Source: Mytilus edulis
Taxonomy: Eukaryota; Mollusca; Bivalvia; Mytilida; Mytilidae
Direction: 5' to 3'
NCBI RefSeq assembly: GCF_963676685.1
Contig: NC_092352.1
Span: forward strand, 25,687,117-25,751,116
DNA: 64,000 bases
Shown piece after piece: positions 11,999-24,249 of the stretch. Made by a program: the position numbers and the translations under genes. A model generated the notes under the pieces. That model saw only the letters and a list, made by a program, of their open reading frames with translations, was not told the DNA's origin and ran no database searches. Numbering within the stretch: the stretch's first letter is position 1; each line of letters starts with the position of its first letter.

Positions 11999-14960
11999 TC
12001 ATCGCCTAGGGCCTGACATACCCCCTCTACCCCCCATGCTGCCTCTGTCTGACCTAGGACCAGGCCCACCTCCACTGCCTCGAATACCACCACGTCCACC
12101 ACTACCAAAGCTTGTTCCTCCTCTTCCTCCACCCATTCCTCCCCTTGGTGGGCCTCCTCTTCCACCACCTGGAGCTCCCCCTCTTGGCTTCTTTTCTTCT
12201 ACATTAAGTCTGTGTTCACCATTATATTTGATTGGCTATATAACAAAATATATATTACAGTTAGGACTTCACTTGATCAAAATTATCATGCATTTTATTC
12301 AAATTTAAATTCAAGTACAAGATATTTCATACTTTTCAGATCAAATATATTTCTTAATCAAAACTTCAGGTAATTCACAATCTTTTTAAGGAATGACTGT
12401 AATATTTTTTCTGTCTATGAAGAAATAACATAAAAAATGTGGTGGACACTGAATAATGCACGTAGCAGGTTATTATTTAAAGTTTGCACCACATTTCTTT
12501 TGTTATTTCAAATAGGCAGAAAAAATATTACAGTCATTTCTTATAATTTAATTCTTAATTCCATTTTAAACCAGAGTAAATCATGATAAACATTGATGAC
12601 GTCACGGTCACATGACAAAATTATGTCTATGGGCTGATAAACAAAACGACGTCAGCCAACGAGAAGGCAAGTTACATCCAAAATTAAATTATATAAATAC
12701 AACCTCCATGTTTTGTACATTTTCTTGTGTTTTGTTGGATGCCTGATTCTTCTAAAATCTTATGTTTTCTTGTGAGTATAGAGGTGAAGATTGATTTTAA
12801 TTTGAATTGTAAAATTAAATTAAACTTAACAAATTAGTTTTCCAACTGGAATTCCATTTTATTTCATGACATTACCTACTTTCAAAGATAGAATTACAAC
12901 ACAAAGAAGTAAGAAACCACAAGTTACATTGAACTACATTTTCTAGAATTTCATTGGAATTTCCTAGTTTTAAATGACTGTAAAAAAACTTGTCAGGTTT
13001 TTTCTTGTGAATTAAGCAATTAAATTGGCAATAGTGTGAATAAAATTATTTCCCTTTGCTCATAAATAGTTAAAACAGATAGAAGTTTTAGCAATTTGAG
13101 CAATATTTTCTTACAATGAACGCAAAAAATTGCCTGATTTTACTATGGATAAAATCTAAAGAATGTATCCACCAAAGTGGTGTGTGTGAAATATAGAAGT
13201 GCCCCAAAGAAATAATGTGCCCATAACAGATCATTTTATAAATTTTATTCACATTTTCCAAACTGTTTTACTGGTGTGCTCATGAATTTGAAAATGGAAA
13301 TATGGAAAACTACAAATTACCCAGTAAAGAATTTTTTCAGTATATTCAACAAAATGCAATATTTTTAAATGTTGAAGAAAACTGGTCTTTTAAATTTTGA
13401 TATTATAAACATAACATATATTACCTACCTTTTGACTAAGAATACTTTGAACTGGCTCTGGACTATCAAATATCACAAATCCAAAATTCTATAAAAATCA
13501 GAAATATGGTTAGCTATCCTGAAAATCTAATTTATCACCAATTAACTGAAACATTTAAAATGAAATAGAAATCCCATTGGCTTCTTTTTTCTCACATTAA
13601 ACTCTTTTTGAGTAACAATTACATTATTTATCTTTAAAACTGAACACTTCAAAAGATAGTATATTAAAAATAAATCAAAGTAACAAAATTATCATAGAAT
13701 TAATAATATTAAAATAAGGTCATATAAATTTAATTCCCTGTATCTCAAGGTCTCCTGTATGATTGTCTCAGAATTTAAAATAAGCATCTAATTGATTTTT
13801 TTTATTGTGAAAAATCAGTTGGTTTTGGATGGGTTTTTTCCCAAAACTGACAATTCTCAAAACAATGGAGAATGGAAGCTGAAGAACATCAAAAGGCAGA
13901 CCTCATCTAAATTTACAGTTTAGATAGCAAGAGTTATCCCTACTGTGAAATTCCAACAAGCAGTTTTGAATATAATTTGCATTCAAGGGAGTCATTTCAC
14001 GATACAAATACATGAGAACCAGAGAGTTAACTTTATATGACCTGATATGATGATGAATGAATGGACTGAAGGGAAGTGGTAGAAAATAAAAAGCAAAATA
14101 ATCAGATATTCATTCTTTCAACATCTAATACTTTAACCAGTTTCTCTATCATTTTCATTTGTTTGTATGACAGACATTGTATGCTATGCATCAGAACATC
14201 ATTGTTTCAAGGCTGGGATGGATTGGGCTGGAGGTAATGAAGTATAATAATGTGATGTACCTTCTGGTTACTTACAGGAAGTTTTCCACCACTACTTTTG
14301 GTATTAATACGCAATTCAACAACATGACCAAATTCTGAAACAAGAGTTATATGTTAAATAAACATTGATTAAAAAGTGTCAAAACATTAAATTTGCAATA
14401 CTAGATTCTAAATGTGAAAACTTAAAAATAAACAATGATTTTTCCAGTCAACTGATGGTTATGACAGAATAGAGATATGTGTGAGACATTTATAAAAACC
14501 CAAAATCATGAATAATATTTATTTTGATAGTTCTATACAATTCTGCAAGAACAACACAACAGTCTACTGTTTGATTAGACACCCCACACAATAATTCTGG
14601 AACAGCCTTATGGTAATTCCATTATAATCTGATAATATTTATATATTACCAAGCCCAAGAAGGGATTAAAATGTAGGACTATATATAAATCTGACATCAG
14701 TATCTTCACAAATTAATAAAGATTCTGATTCTGTTTATGACACTTGCCAAGTAAGGAAATGAACTGAATCTTATAACAACTTACTTGTGAAAAAATCCTC
14801 TAATTCTTTTTCAGTTATATTATGCGGTAAGTTTCCAACGAACAATTGATGACTGTCTGGAAAACGAGATCTTGGACGCCCACTTTGACTATCACTATCA
14901 CCATCATCACGTGACATACTGACTCTTTCTCTTTCTCTAGGTCGATTATCTCTAGGTGGC
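11999..14960 (-). CDS. G3BP: G3BP exons 8-11: RRM and RGG tail
   Basis: The RRM shows RNP2 as [20 protein letters not shown] and RNP1 as NFGFVIFDS, split over exons 8-10. The last exon gives [10 protein letters not shown] and then a Gly/Arg tail with about six RGG triplets ending SGPRR and TGA. Before the RRM exon 8 also carries an Arg/Asp/Ser-rich stretch ([14 protein letters not shown]). RGG and RRM bind RNA in the family. The opposite strand of exon 11 is open and proline-rich, but that is only the shadow of GGN/CGN codons. Confidence 0.92.
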
Positions 14961-17900
14961 CTGAAGTTTATTGTTAAAATCATATCAATTAATGATAATT
15001 GGAGCTATCAAGTTCTGCATAAATTTTTCATTTTTACAATCATTTATAAATGAAAGCTGTTCTTTTCTTCCTTTAATTTTAAGTTAAACTGAACCATTTC
15101 CTAGCTAGCTATAAAATGTTGGTTGCATCCTTAAACTGCAACTCTTGTATCACTATATCCAAGCTTAGACACTGAACCAAATAAAAGTTGTACCTTGTTT
15201 GCCTCTGTGGTTGTGGCCCTGAACCAGGTGCTGATGCTCCAATGTCTGTCTTCTCCGGTCTGTTTGATAGAGATTGTGGAACTTTACCAAATGGAGGGGA
15301 TGTAGTAATTGACGGTACAGAGCTTGATGTAGCATTCTTACTGGCAATACCAGCCCAGGAGAAAGTCTTTGTTTCTGTTAACCAAAAAAGTTAATGTTCA
15401 AAATCATGTACAAATTTACAACTGACAATGCTATCAAGAGGTTGTTTTGATTATAAATTTGGGAAAAAACAACAGGATTTGGTTCTTAAAATTTCTTTTC
15501 TGCAATAAATACTATTTATAATACAACTGGTTTAAACCATTGCATAAAGCATTAGAAGGCAATCCTATGAATTGTCAATCTTTTATAATTGTAGTAAGTG
15601 TTCAACTCTGATTATGTGCAAAGGAAGATAACACAAATTTTAAAACATTATTTAACATTGATAACATTGATATTTTGGAACAGATCCCAGATGCATGTAC
15701 TATACAAGACTCTGGTATAATTTAACATATACACATCTTTTGTAACTTGAATATAATTGATTTTTTTTTGTTGAAGTGTCAGCATTAAAACGTTGAATCC
15801 TGCTGCAAATGTTTGCACCTGTCCTAAGTCAGGAATCTGATGTACAGTAGTTGTCATTGGTTTATGTAATTTATACGGGTTTCTCGTTTTTTTAATTTTA
15901 TATAGATTAGACCGTTGGTTTTCCCGTTTGAATGGTTTTACACTAGTAATTTTGGGGCCCTTTGTAGCTTGTTGTTCGGTGTGAGCCAAGGCTCGGTGTT
16001 GAAGGCCGTACATTGACCTATAATGGTTTACTTTTTTTTTAAATTGATATTTGGATGGAGAGTTGTCTCATTGGCACTCACACCACATCTTCCTATATCT
16101 ATTGAATATGCTGTATAAAATATTGAGCTCAATGCATTATTTTTTTTCCTTCTGAATAGGCAGAAACAAACGTTTTATAACCTTTTGGATTATAGCTCTT
16201 CATCTTTTATATAAGCTTTGGATTTCAAATATTTTGGCCACGAGCATCACTGAAGAGACATGTATTGTCGAAATGCGCATCTGGTGCAAGAAAATTGATA
16301 CCGTTAATTTTATTAAGCCCCTTATTAAGTATAGCTGGAGAAAGGTTTGGAGATTAACTTGGCAATTGTATGCTGAAGGACAACTGAGGGATAGTTATTT
16401 AAACAAATGTACAATCTCTTTTGAGAGCGATAAAACTGCAATCTGGTTTCATAAATAAGCTATTTTGTTATACTTCTAAACAGATTGACAACAGAATAAT
16501 CTGGAAAGAAGACAAACAATATGACAATAAGAGAAAAAGTTTATACCCATAAATTGGATGGTCATTTGTCCGGATTGATCAGGTTCAGCTTCTTCTGTCT
16601 GTGTTTCTAATGTTTCCTCTTCCTTCAGGTCAAATATTTCCTCTGTTTGTGTGTTAATGGGTTCTTCTTTCACATCTTCCTCCTCAGGAGAAGGTGATGG
16701 AGTATCAACTCGATCATCATGTGTGCCATTGCTGAAATAATAAAAATAAAAAAATAAAAAGGTTGATCAAATTTTTTTGGGGCAGATTCTGATCATTTCC
16801 CCAAGATGACAAGATTAGAATTGTGTCAATAATTTTGACAAATTTTGGACAGATAAATATATAACCATAATCAATTTAAAGGAGGATATCTACATCTGTA
16901 TTCCTGCCATGTTCATCTGACATGGCAACTTTATAAGGACAAAATGGATGTGGGATGGAAGGAAGTGGAAATGATGGAAAAGGGGGGGGGGGGTTATAGT
17001 TGCATGTATAGATATTCAAAGAAAATACGAGATTTGAAATTATTCCTTCTCTCACATATCTATTTCGTTGAATATTCTTAAGAGCTATTCATGGTCTTCT
17101 TGATATTCAACCATTCAACATAATTTAGTGCATTTTGTTTGCCTTTCTTCTATAAAGGTAAAAACTAGCTCGTTGAATCACTATACATGTAATTTAAAAA
17201 CTTAAGTTATTCATATGCAATATTCATTCATTCATTACCTTAATTGTGGACTGGCATCAAAGAACTGTTGTACAGGTTCCTGACCATGATCCTGGGTAAG
17301 ATCAACTGGGTCTAAGTCAGAATCTATAATAAAAATTTACAATCAGTTGATATCAATGCTAAATATACACTATTTATATTTATAGGAGTATTCTTAACAT
17401 TTTGGAACAAATTTTGAAACTGAAAACTTCTGTGATCATGGAAATGAAATTAAAGAAAAGACCTATGGACAATAAATGGACTGAAATTTAACGATCATTG
17501 TTTAAAAAGGCAATAACTTGACACATGTTATTGTTTCAATCAAGATGCCTGCCATTTTGTTTTTGAATGATTTAAATTTGATTTAAGTCCTTTGACCAGT
17601 TCTCTTCACTCCAAAACCATAGTTCTCCAAAGGTTCCAGAATCAACTAGCAATATAAACTTGAAAATTGCTTTCTGTGGCCTAATTTTATGTTTGGTAAG
17701 TGAAAACAAAAATATGTGCCAATTCTCAACACTTATTTTTTCTGATCACCTTTATCAATATCCTCAATTCTTTAAGGAAACATTACTTACCTATTTCATC
17801 ACCAAGGCCCTCTTCAAGATTTTCCATATCACTATCGTTATCATGGAATACTTCATCCTGGTACCGGAAAATATCATTATGGACATAATATTTCTTTGGT

Positions 17901-20900
17901 GACTGTGGTGCAAGAACAAATGTCTGCATGAATCTCCTCATTGGCTGACCGCTATTTGATAGCTCTCCTGTAACCTGAATCAATAATAGTGGAGGAATGT
18001 CAGTCTTGTCTGAACTTCTTTCAGAATAAAATTTTAATAAATCTCTTGAATTTTTGTTCAATCTTTTAAGATGATAGAAAAAAGAAGATATGGTATGAGT
18101 GCCAATGAAACAACTCTCCATCCAAATGAGAATATGTAAAAAGTAAACCATAATAGGTCAAAGTACAGAATTAACACTGAGCATGGGCTCATCAACAAGT
18201 TTTAAGAAGACCAGGAAAATTAGCCTAAGTCTATGCATATATAAAATGATAAACAGCATCTACGATCTGGTAAACATGTTGATTTTCTATTGATAAGTAT
18301 TATATTTTTTTCATTTTAGAATATGGACTGGATTCAAAACTAGATCTTTAACCTGGAAGTTATATACTAACGTGACTGGTCACTTTTAACAATGTCTATA
18401 CACATTCGCAGACAGAATTGTGCCGTCGCTGATGTCACACGACTTCATAGCAAATCTTTTCACATTTATGAAGTATTCTTTATAACTCAAGTTTAACAAC
18501 AAAAAAATTGCTTTTATGAAAATATAATTTTGTCATTGCAATATCAATTTAAAAGAACTAAAACTCTGGATCCATGGAAAAGCTGACAAAAGATAGAACT
18601 GGAGTCAGCTAAAACAACTAACCTGGACAACAACTGCATTACCAACAGTAGCTTGGCTATCAACCTGTCGGATCTTGGCATGGCAATCTCTGAAGTTCAA
18701 AGACATAATCTTTTTGTGAATTTCCTGCAAAAAAAATATATCACCATCAGTTCTGAAGGAGTACATTTTACACTTTTCAAGCAGGGTTGGCAAAAACCCG
18801 GGTTTTATGAGTATTGCCCAGCCCAGTGGGAAATACTGGGAAAACCCGGGTTTTACTGGGTTTTAATGGGTAATACTGGGCAATACTGGGTAATATAAAA
18901 TACTGGTCTGAATATTATATAGTATTCAGTGATAAAACACAAATGTTATACATTCAAGACATATATAACCTTTTTTGTTTGTTTGGATTGGTAAAACTGT
19001 AAATAACAATAACTCCTATTAAGGATTAACAATTACATGTAAGAAAAATTATATTTACATAATGTCTATGTACTGTCACTAATTAGTAAATAATTATTCA
19101 GATTAGAATGCAGATTTGTTTATGTAACAATAATCAGCCCTTTCAATTCTATATTTGTTAATGGCATGACCTCTTAGGGTGTTTATTTAGCAATATGAAT
19201 GTATAACATTTGAAATGAACAATTCACTAAAACATTGCAATATTTTTTTTTCTTTCAAAGTATGGATTAATATTGAAACAATGCTTGGTAATTAACAAGG
19301 TTTCCTTAAATGTGCAAATCTTGTATTTCGTCTATATAGAAGGGAATGAAATTAAATTTTTCATTCTTTTAGAAATGACTGTCAATGGTTATCTGTATAA
19401 AAAGTATATATTTAGCTGTAATACTATGAAACTACACCAAGACTGAACTATTTCGTGTTAAAATAAGCTTAAACAAGAATGTGTCCTCAGTACACGAATG
19501 CCCCACTCGCACTATCATTTTCTATGTTCAGTGGACCGTGAAATTGGGGTAAAATCTCTAATTTGGCATTAAAATTATAAAGATCATATCATAGGGAACA
19601 TGTGTACCAAGTTTGAAGTCGATTGGACTTCAACTTCATCAAAAACTACCTCGACCAAAAACTTTAACCTGAAGCGGGACAGACGGACGAACGAACGGAC
19701 GCACAGACCAGAAAACATAATGCCCCTCTACTATCGTAGGTGGGGCATAAAAATCATATTGCCCAGTATTGCCCAGGATTTTCCATTTCTTAGAGTATTG
19801 TTCAGCCCGGGAAAAGCCGGGTTTTCCCACTCGGGAATTCCCGGGCGGGTAATACTTTGCCAACCCTGTTTTCAAGTATTTAAAGGGATTTTCAGCTCAA
19901 TATCAACTATCAACTCTGTAAAGTAATCAAAGTGCACGTGGGCATTAAAAGTTAAGGATTTCTTTCAAATACAATTAAGCTGAATAATATGCATTAAGGC
20001 AAAATTTTAAATTTGGAGTGTCATCCTTTGTCAGTGTTCTAGCCAGAATTTGAAAAGGGCAGGGTGCTAGTCAGAAAAAGGCCAATTTAACGTGTACATG
20101 TCATTGAAAAAGGGCAATTATTTAAGAGTTATAATTAATTAGCATATAACTTAGGCACTATATGGTATTATCAATTTTCAGTAAAAATTAAGTAATAAAT
20201 TTCAATTAATGACACAATCTTCCATGTTTAACTTAGTAATTAATCTCAGGCTATTATCTACATATATGCACATTCTTTCTTAGATGTTTTCAGGTGAATT
20301 TAATTGGAAGTTTTATTTTTAAAATACATTTGCAATCAATTTGTTATAAATTTAATCTTTTTGTGAAAAAGAACATAAACTTAAGAAGAATATTGTGAAT
20401 GGTGACAAAAAAGGGGAAGAAACTATTATTTTTTTTTTCAAACATTTTTGAGATGAAACAAATTATTTATGACCTAAAGCTAAGGTAATTGGTGTTAATA
20501 AACAATGTATTTGACACCAAAGCTGACAAGTGAAGCCATGCACTTAATGAGTCACTTAATTGGACAGTTTACACAGCTAGGTGAACTTTCTGTTCATGAA
20601 TGTATTACAAATTTTCCGGTTTTTCAAAGGCAGAAATGCCAAGGTTTTCGTCATAAAAACGGCAGGGCGCCAGAGAAACAATAGAAAAAAGGCAAGGGCG
20701 TCAACAAAAAAGGGCCCTGTTAATACTTTCTAGCTAGAACACTGTTTGTTCACAATTCTATATAATATTGGAGCAGATTGAATGCAGGCATGCAGTACTT
20801 GATTGTTAATTTCAAACAATAATATTGTTAAATGGTTATACACACACTTTGTTAATGGTAGCACCTGCCTCATAAGGGGATCAGCATACAAAGGCTAATA

Positions 20901-23900
20901 ATGTTGATTTGTGAAAAAAATTAATTCTATTGACAATTTACTGTATGTTATACAAAAACTCTTCAAATACTCAAATAGATCCAACAAATCATTGTCCACG
21001 CAACATCAGTTTAACATCAATAATCATACAGATATAACTTACAGCTTGTCCCATGACAGGTGGTTGTTCTTCTCCTGGTTTTTCAACACCTCCATGAACA
21101 AAACTAGAATTGTGACTGTAGAATCTGTAATAATTCAAAAATAAGTAAATGAAGTAAAATTCTTGGAATTTAAATAAAATAACAATTTTCTGAAACATAC
21201 AATGCATATAAACTGTTAAGCCAGAGATATATTTTGCCTATTTTAATAGTGCAAATGTTGAAATTAAAATAGTAATACTTCAACATGTATGCCATGATAA
21301 AATATTCAAGTCAATAAACCATGACTAAAGGTACATCACTAAACAATCTCCATTGAAATGAGGTGTGCGAATGCTAATACAACTGCAAACCAAACACCAT
21401 TGACTGATCATAAGTTGCTCCCTTTAAACAAACCGTTACACAAACATTAACTGGTAAGTTCTGTAAAAATGTCAAATTCAATGAGCCAAGATGAGGGGTT
21501 GGGGCTGTATAATCTCCATGGAAATGAGACTTGTAAATCAAATTGTGAAATTTCGTTGAATTATCAATAGACTTTTAGTGGTTCATCTTAAACTGAGCTA
21601 TCACAAACTAATCAAAAGTTTTAAAGTCAATAGACATATGACTGATGGGAAAGGACCAGCTATTTGAAGTGAGATGTACTGATGCTTACACAACTGCATA
21701 CCATTATCATTGGTCTTCCACTTATGATTACCCTTAAATTGACCTAGCAAGTAAAACTGCCAGCAACTGCTCACTGATGAAACCCTCGCCGAAAAAATGT
21801 CGGTAAACAAGAAGTTGTCAAGGTGATAAATCTCAAAATCCATCATGGTAGAGCTGACTTATATATAAACCCTGAAACCAAATTTCAGAACTCCTAGTAA
21901 AGTTGTTCCTGAGAAATATGTGACAAAAATTTCAACTTGGCTACATTGTACTATCATGTGTAAAATGATACTAGTGTTCGGTAAACAGGAAGTTGATAAG
22001 AGATGAATCTGTAATGAGATAAGTAGTTCCTGAGAAAAATATGACGAATATATTCATGGGACTGACGGACTGACAGATGGATGGACAGACAAGAGGTAAA
22101 ACAGTATACCTCATTTTTTTAAAGTGGGGTTATAATAACAAACTAAAACATGTAAACCAAGCAAAAGTTTCAGTTATTAGACCATGACTGAGGGGATGGG
22201 GCCAAAAATCTCTATGGAAATGAGATGTGCTTATGCTAATACAACTCATACCACACATCATTGACCTACAATTTCTTAGTGGTTCACTATTAACTAAACC
22301 TAATCACAAACAAATACATTGATCATGCGACCACCAGAAAAAAACATACATTGTATCTATGTCTTGCTATGTGACTCTGTCAAGACAAGAGTGAAGACAA
22401 TACCTAGTGTTTCCTACAGGTGGTTTTGGCGTGTAATGGCGCCCTGCCGCGATTTCTCGACGCCCTGCCCTTTTTGGGGAAAAAATTTGGCGCCCTGCCC
22501 TAGTTTTGTCGAAATTCCTGACGCCATGCCTTTACGGTACTGAAAGACATATTTTATGAATACCGCTCGAGTTATTTCCCTTCAAACGTAAACAAAAGTT
22601 CACTAGGACGCCATTTTGTAATCGATTTCGTAATCAGCTGATTAGCAAACTGCAATAGACTGAATAGTGAATACAGATACTAATCACGCGTCCTGATTGT
22701 ATCCCCCAAGTCCCAGAAACACCGTTTTGCCTAGAAGATTAATGATATGACATTGTTTTGACAAGACTAAACCGGAAAACGATTTCAAAACATCGATTGC
22801 TTAGATCAATATTTTTGACAGCTGATAGATTTCTAATTTACATAATATACATTGTTTGCATGGTTGAACAAGCCAATGAACGGCGATCATGAGACATTTG
22901 TCAAAGTGAAAAGTAAAAATTCATTGCAAACTATTTTTAAATACAAATGCTTGACTGTACCTTAAATGAAATGAATAAAAATCCAAACTAAATTATTAAA
23001 AGCAGAATAATCCAGAAAATAAATGAATTCCTTGATGAAATGTTGTCTTTTGTTTACAAACATGTCACATGATCATTTTAGGCGGGAAAAATACTTGGGG
23101 AAAACACCTAAGTAACAGACAACTATTTCTGGCTATTTATAGACATTTAAAATAAACAGCTGATATGGTAGTGCCATGAAAGTAATAAACTTGGTGTATC
23201 TATATTAATTTAATTTGGAAAAGGGTGTAGAGGGGAAGGGGTTAATTTGTAAAGTTATTTTTTTTTGTAATTTACTAAATTTTGGTTACTAAAAATGACC
23301 AGACAAATTCTTTAAGTTAATCATTTTAAATAGTCCATTCATATTTAAAAAAAAAAAAAACCTATCACCCTGATCTTTTTTTATGGAACTCTGGCTTTGG
23401 CAAACCAACATTTTTTTTCAATGTGGTCCCACATCAAGAATATGATAGACCCAGAAAGAAGTCTGTTACATGTATATATTTTGAACAATAACTATTAAGA
23501 GGTCATTAAACTAGTATTTTTTAAATGAATCCATTTTATAGAAATTGCCTGTTTATGTTAAGTAAGTGCCCTAAAGTTATTGTCTATCGCGCTTAATGTG
23601 CCCTCTGAGCTAACAATTACCCTGCCCTTTTTAAAAGCTGCAGGAAACACTAATACCAGTTATAAATCTGGGTCAAGCCATGCCTTGAACCTTTCCAGGT
23701 GTACTGTTTGTCTGATCTCTTTGAAGAAATTTGGTGATCATGACCATACTTGTAAATTCCTTTTGATCAGCCTAAGTCAACTGATAATGATCCAACCTTG
23801 ACAACTGCAGTGTATTAACATGCTCAGAATGTCTGCTTTGTTTGCATATTAATAAAAATCAAGTGATTTGTCAGACACAACTAAGTTTTCAAAGACTGGT

Positions 23901-24249
23901 TATTTCTTTTGAGAATTGACATCTGAAATGATGTAGAACCTGAAAAAATTACATGCCATTTTTTTTACAAATGGATCAAAACAATCTTTCGTATGGCATG
24001 GTAGAAATTTGTTCACCAACGGAAATTTGTCTGTAATCCTCTTTTCTTGGTGACAGGTCATATGCATTTTCATTGGAATTGATGTTGTTTTTTTTTATTA
24101 AGGACATTGTGGTCTACAAAAGCCGAATTGTTAGATCTGCACTTGGATATTTACCTGTGAAGATGCAGTGGGGCCTCGTTTAGCAAGGTATAGTATTGCC
24201 TAACGAATTCACGGCCAACGCACTGTGGACTTGGGGTTTCCATAACCAT
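11999..24249 (-). CDS. G3BP: Ras GTPase-activating protein-binding protein (G3BP), stress-granule RNA-binding scaffold
   Basis: Eleven coding exons on the minus strand: 24155-24249, 21043-21124, 18623-18724, 17791-17974, 17239-17323, 16547-16731, 15194-15374, 14785-14960, 14276-14334, 13429-13488 and 11999-12235. All have GT-AG ends and compatible phases. They join to 1446 nt, an uninterrupted 481-residue protein, close to human G3BP2 in length. The start is the first ATG (24247-24249, good -3/+4 context), giving [20 protein letters not shown], which closely matches vertebrate G3BP. The order is NTF2-like domain (about residues 11-135), acidic linker, one RRM and an RGG-rich tail. In the family, G3BP dimerises through NTF2L, binds RNA through RRM/RGG and nucleates cytoplasmic stress granules. 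Exon joins are my own reading, without transcript data, but phase agreement at every junction makes the model strong. Confidence 0.95.
12388..12545. mobile_element. Foldback MITE-like element in the last G3BP intron
   Basis: The left arm AAGGAATGACTGTAATATTT is mirrored by AAATATTACAGTCATTTCTT at the right, and the arms continue inward to ATGTGGTG / CACCACAT. The arms are about 57 bp around a roughly 45-bp loop. No coding capacity. TGACGTCAC lies just to the right at 12598, as it does beside the foldback at 4466-4625. Confidence 0.7.
15194..17323 (-). CDS. G3BP: G3BP exons 5-7: acidic and PxxP/SWA linker
   Basis: Low-complexity linker. Exon 6 is strongly acidic ([20 protein letters not shown] and onward), as in the intrinsically disordered acidic region that restrains granule formation in vertebrate G3BP. 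Exon 7 begins [18 protein letters not shown], equivalent to the conserved 'SWA' element before the RRM, then becomes Pro/Ser/Gln rich. A dispersed repeat occupies the intron between exons 6 and 7. Confidence 0.9.
15640..16100 (+). repeat. Long copy of dispersed repeat family M1
   Basis: Ends in GGAGAGTTGTCTCATTGGCA and CACACCACATCTTCC. The upstream part has GTCCTAAGTCAGGAATCTGA, GGTTTTCCCGTTTGAATGG and GAGCCAAGGCTCGGTGTTGA. It lies in the intron between G3BP exons 6 and 7. An open frame of 121 codons on the minus strand is part of the repeat and has no recognised domain. Confidence 0.65.
16190..16315 (+). repeat. Dispersed repeat with GGCCACGAGCATCACTGAAG core
   Basis: The block TTTTGGCCACGAGCATCACTG, AGAGACATGTATTGTCGAAA, TGCGCATCTGGTGCAAGAAA is a word order I recall as abundant in mussel sequence. 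It is present once here, so the assignment rests on recall and not on internal repetition. Confidence 0.4.
17791..24249 (-). CDS. G3BP: G3BP exons 1-4: NTF2-like dimerisation domain
   Basis: These four exons encode the NTF2-like fold. Visible family signatures are [28 protein letters not shown] across the exon 1-2 junction, [16 protein letters not shown], and [20 protein letters not shown] followed by [11 protein letters not shown]. The Phe of HRFY corresponds to the pocket residue (Phe33 in human G3BP1) that binds FGxF-type peptides such as those of USP10 and Caprin partners; it is present. The end of exon 4 begins the acidic stretch ([16 protein letters not shown]). Confidence 0.93.
18060..18220 (-). 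repeat. Family M1 repeat fragment, inverted
   Basis: TGGTATGAGTGCCAATGAAA, CAACTCTCCATCCAAATGAG and AGTAAACCATAATAGGTCAA read as the reverse complement of the 16000-16100 block. It lies in the intron between G3BP exons 3 and 4. Confidence 0.6.
18782..19868. mobile_element. Non-autonomous hAT-like DNA transposon (element A), 8-bp TSD
   Basis: Terminal inverted repeats CAGGGTTGGCAAA and TTTGCCAACCCTG are flanked by a perfect 8-bp duplication TTTTCAAG (18774-18781 and 19869-19876). Both the TIR start and the 8-bp duplication are typical of the hAT superfamily. Subterminal DNA is rich in CCCGGG and TACTGGG/TTGCCCAG words in inverted arrangement. No transposase frame. A family M2 repeat (19471-19755) has inserted into it. 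It lies in the G3BP intron 50 bp upstream (minus strand) of the exon 3 acceptor. Confidence 0.85.
19471..19755 (+). repeat. Family M2 dispersed repeat, nested in element A
   Basis: Runs from AAACAAGAATGTGTCCTCAG through GCCCCACTCGCACTATCATT, GAAGTCGATTGGACTTCAAC and a short GACGGACGAACG minisatellite to GTAGGTGGGGCATAAAAAT. Near-identical copies lie at 29511-29811 and 33061-33425. Its 285-bp length, fixed ends and internal minisatellite suggest a SINE-like or MITE-like family. I could not identify tRNA-derived A/B boxes. Confidence 0.7.
20032..20744. mobile_element. Non-autonomous DNA transposon (element B), 5-bp TSD
   Basis: Ends CAGTGTTCTAGCCAGAA and TTTCTAGCTAGAACACTG are inverted. They are flanked by TTTGT on both sides (20027-20031 and 20745-20749). 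Subterminal words AAAAGGGCAGGGTGC, GGCAGGGCGCC and AAGGGCGTC resemble those of elements C and D. No transposase frame. The TIRs look hAT-like, but the duplication I can see is 5 bp and not 8. It lies in the intron between G3BP exons 2 and 3. Confidence 0.72.
21325..22335 (+). repeat. Tandem ~180-bp repeats, family M6
   Basis: Diverged units carrying ACCATGACTGAGGGGATGGGG, AATCTCTATGGAAATGAGAT and GTGCTTATGCTAATACAACT, separated by a stretch ending in GACGGACTGACAGATGGATG and CAGTATACCTCATTTTT. A diverged fragment lies at about 48270-48430. It lies in the first coding intron of G3BP. No coding capacity. Confidence 0.55.
22405..23652. mobile_element. Non-autonomous DNA transposon (element C), 5-bp TSD
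   Basis: Ends TAGTGTTTCCTACAG and CTGCAGGAAACACTA are inverted with one mismatch. They are flanked by ATACC on both sides (22400-22404 and 23653-23657). The left subterminal region repeats GGCGCCCTGCC three times and GACGCCCTGCC once; the right has TGCCCTCT and CCCTGCCC. The 1.25-kb body has no transposase frame. It lies in the intron between G3BP exons 1 and 2 and is probably related to elements B and D. Confidence 0.78.

Noticed and set aside
11943..12308. Proline-rich plus-strand frame opposite G3BP exon 11
   Set aside because: It is the antisense of the RGG-coding exon; Gly/Arg codons on one strand give Pro-rich frames on the other.
15648..16013. 121-codon minus-strand frame
   Set aside because: Lies wholly inside a family M1 dispersed repeat that recurs in the window in decayed form.
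17783..18151. 122-codon minus-strand frame beginning in the intron beside G3BP exon 4
   Set aside because: The useful part is exon 4 itself; the upstream part is intron and repeat sequence, and the splice acceptor at 17975 explains the true boundary.
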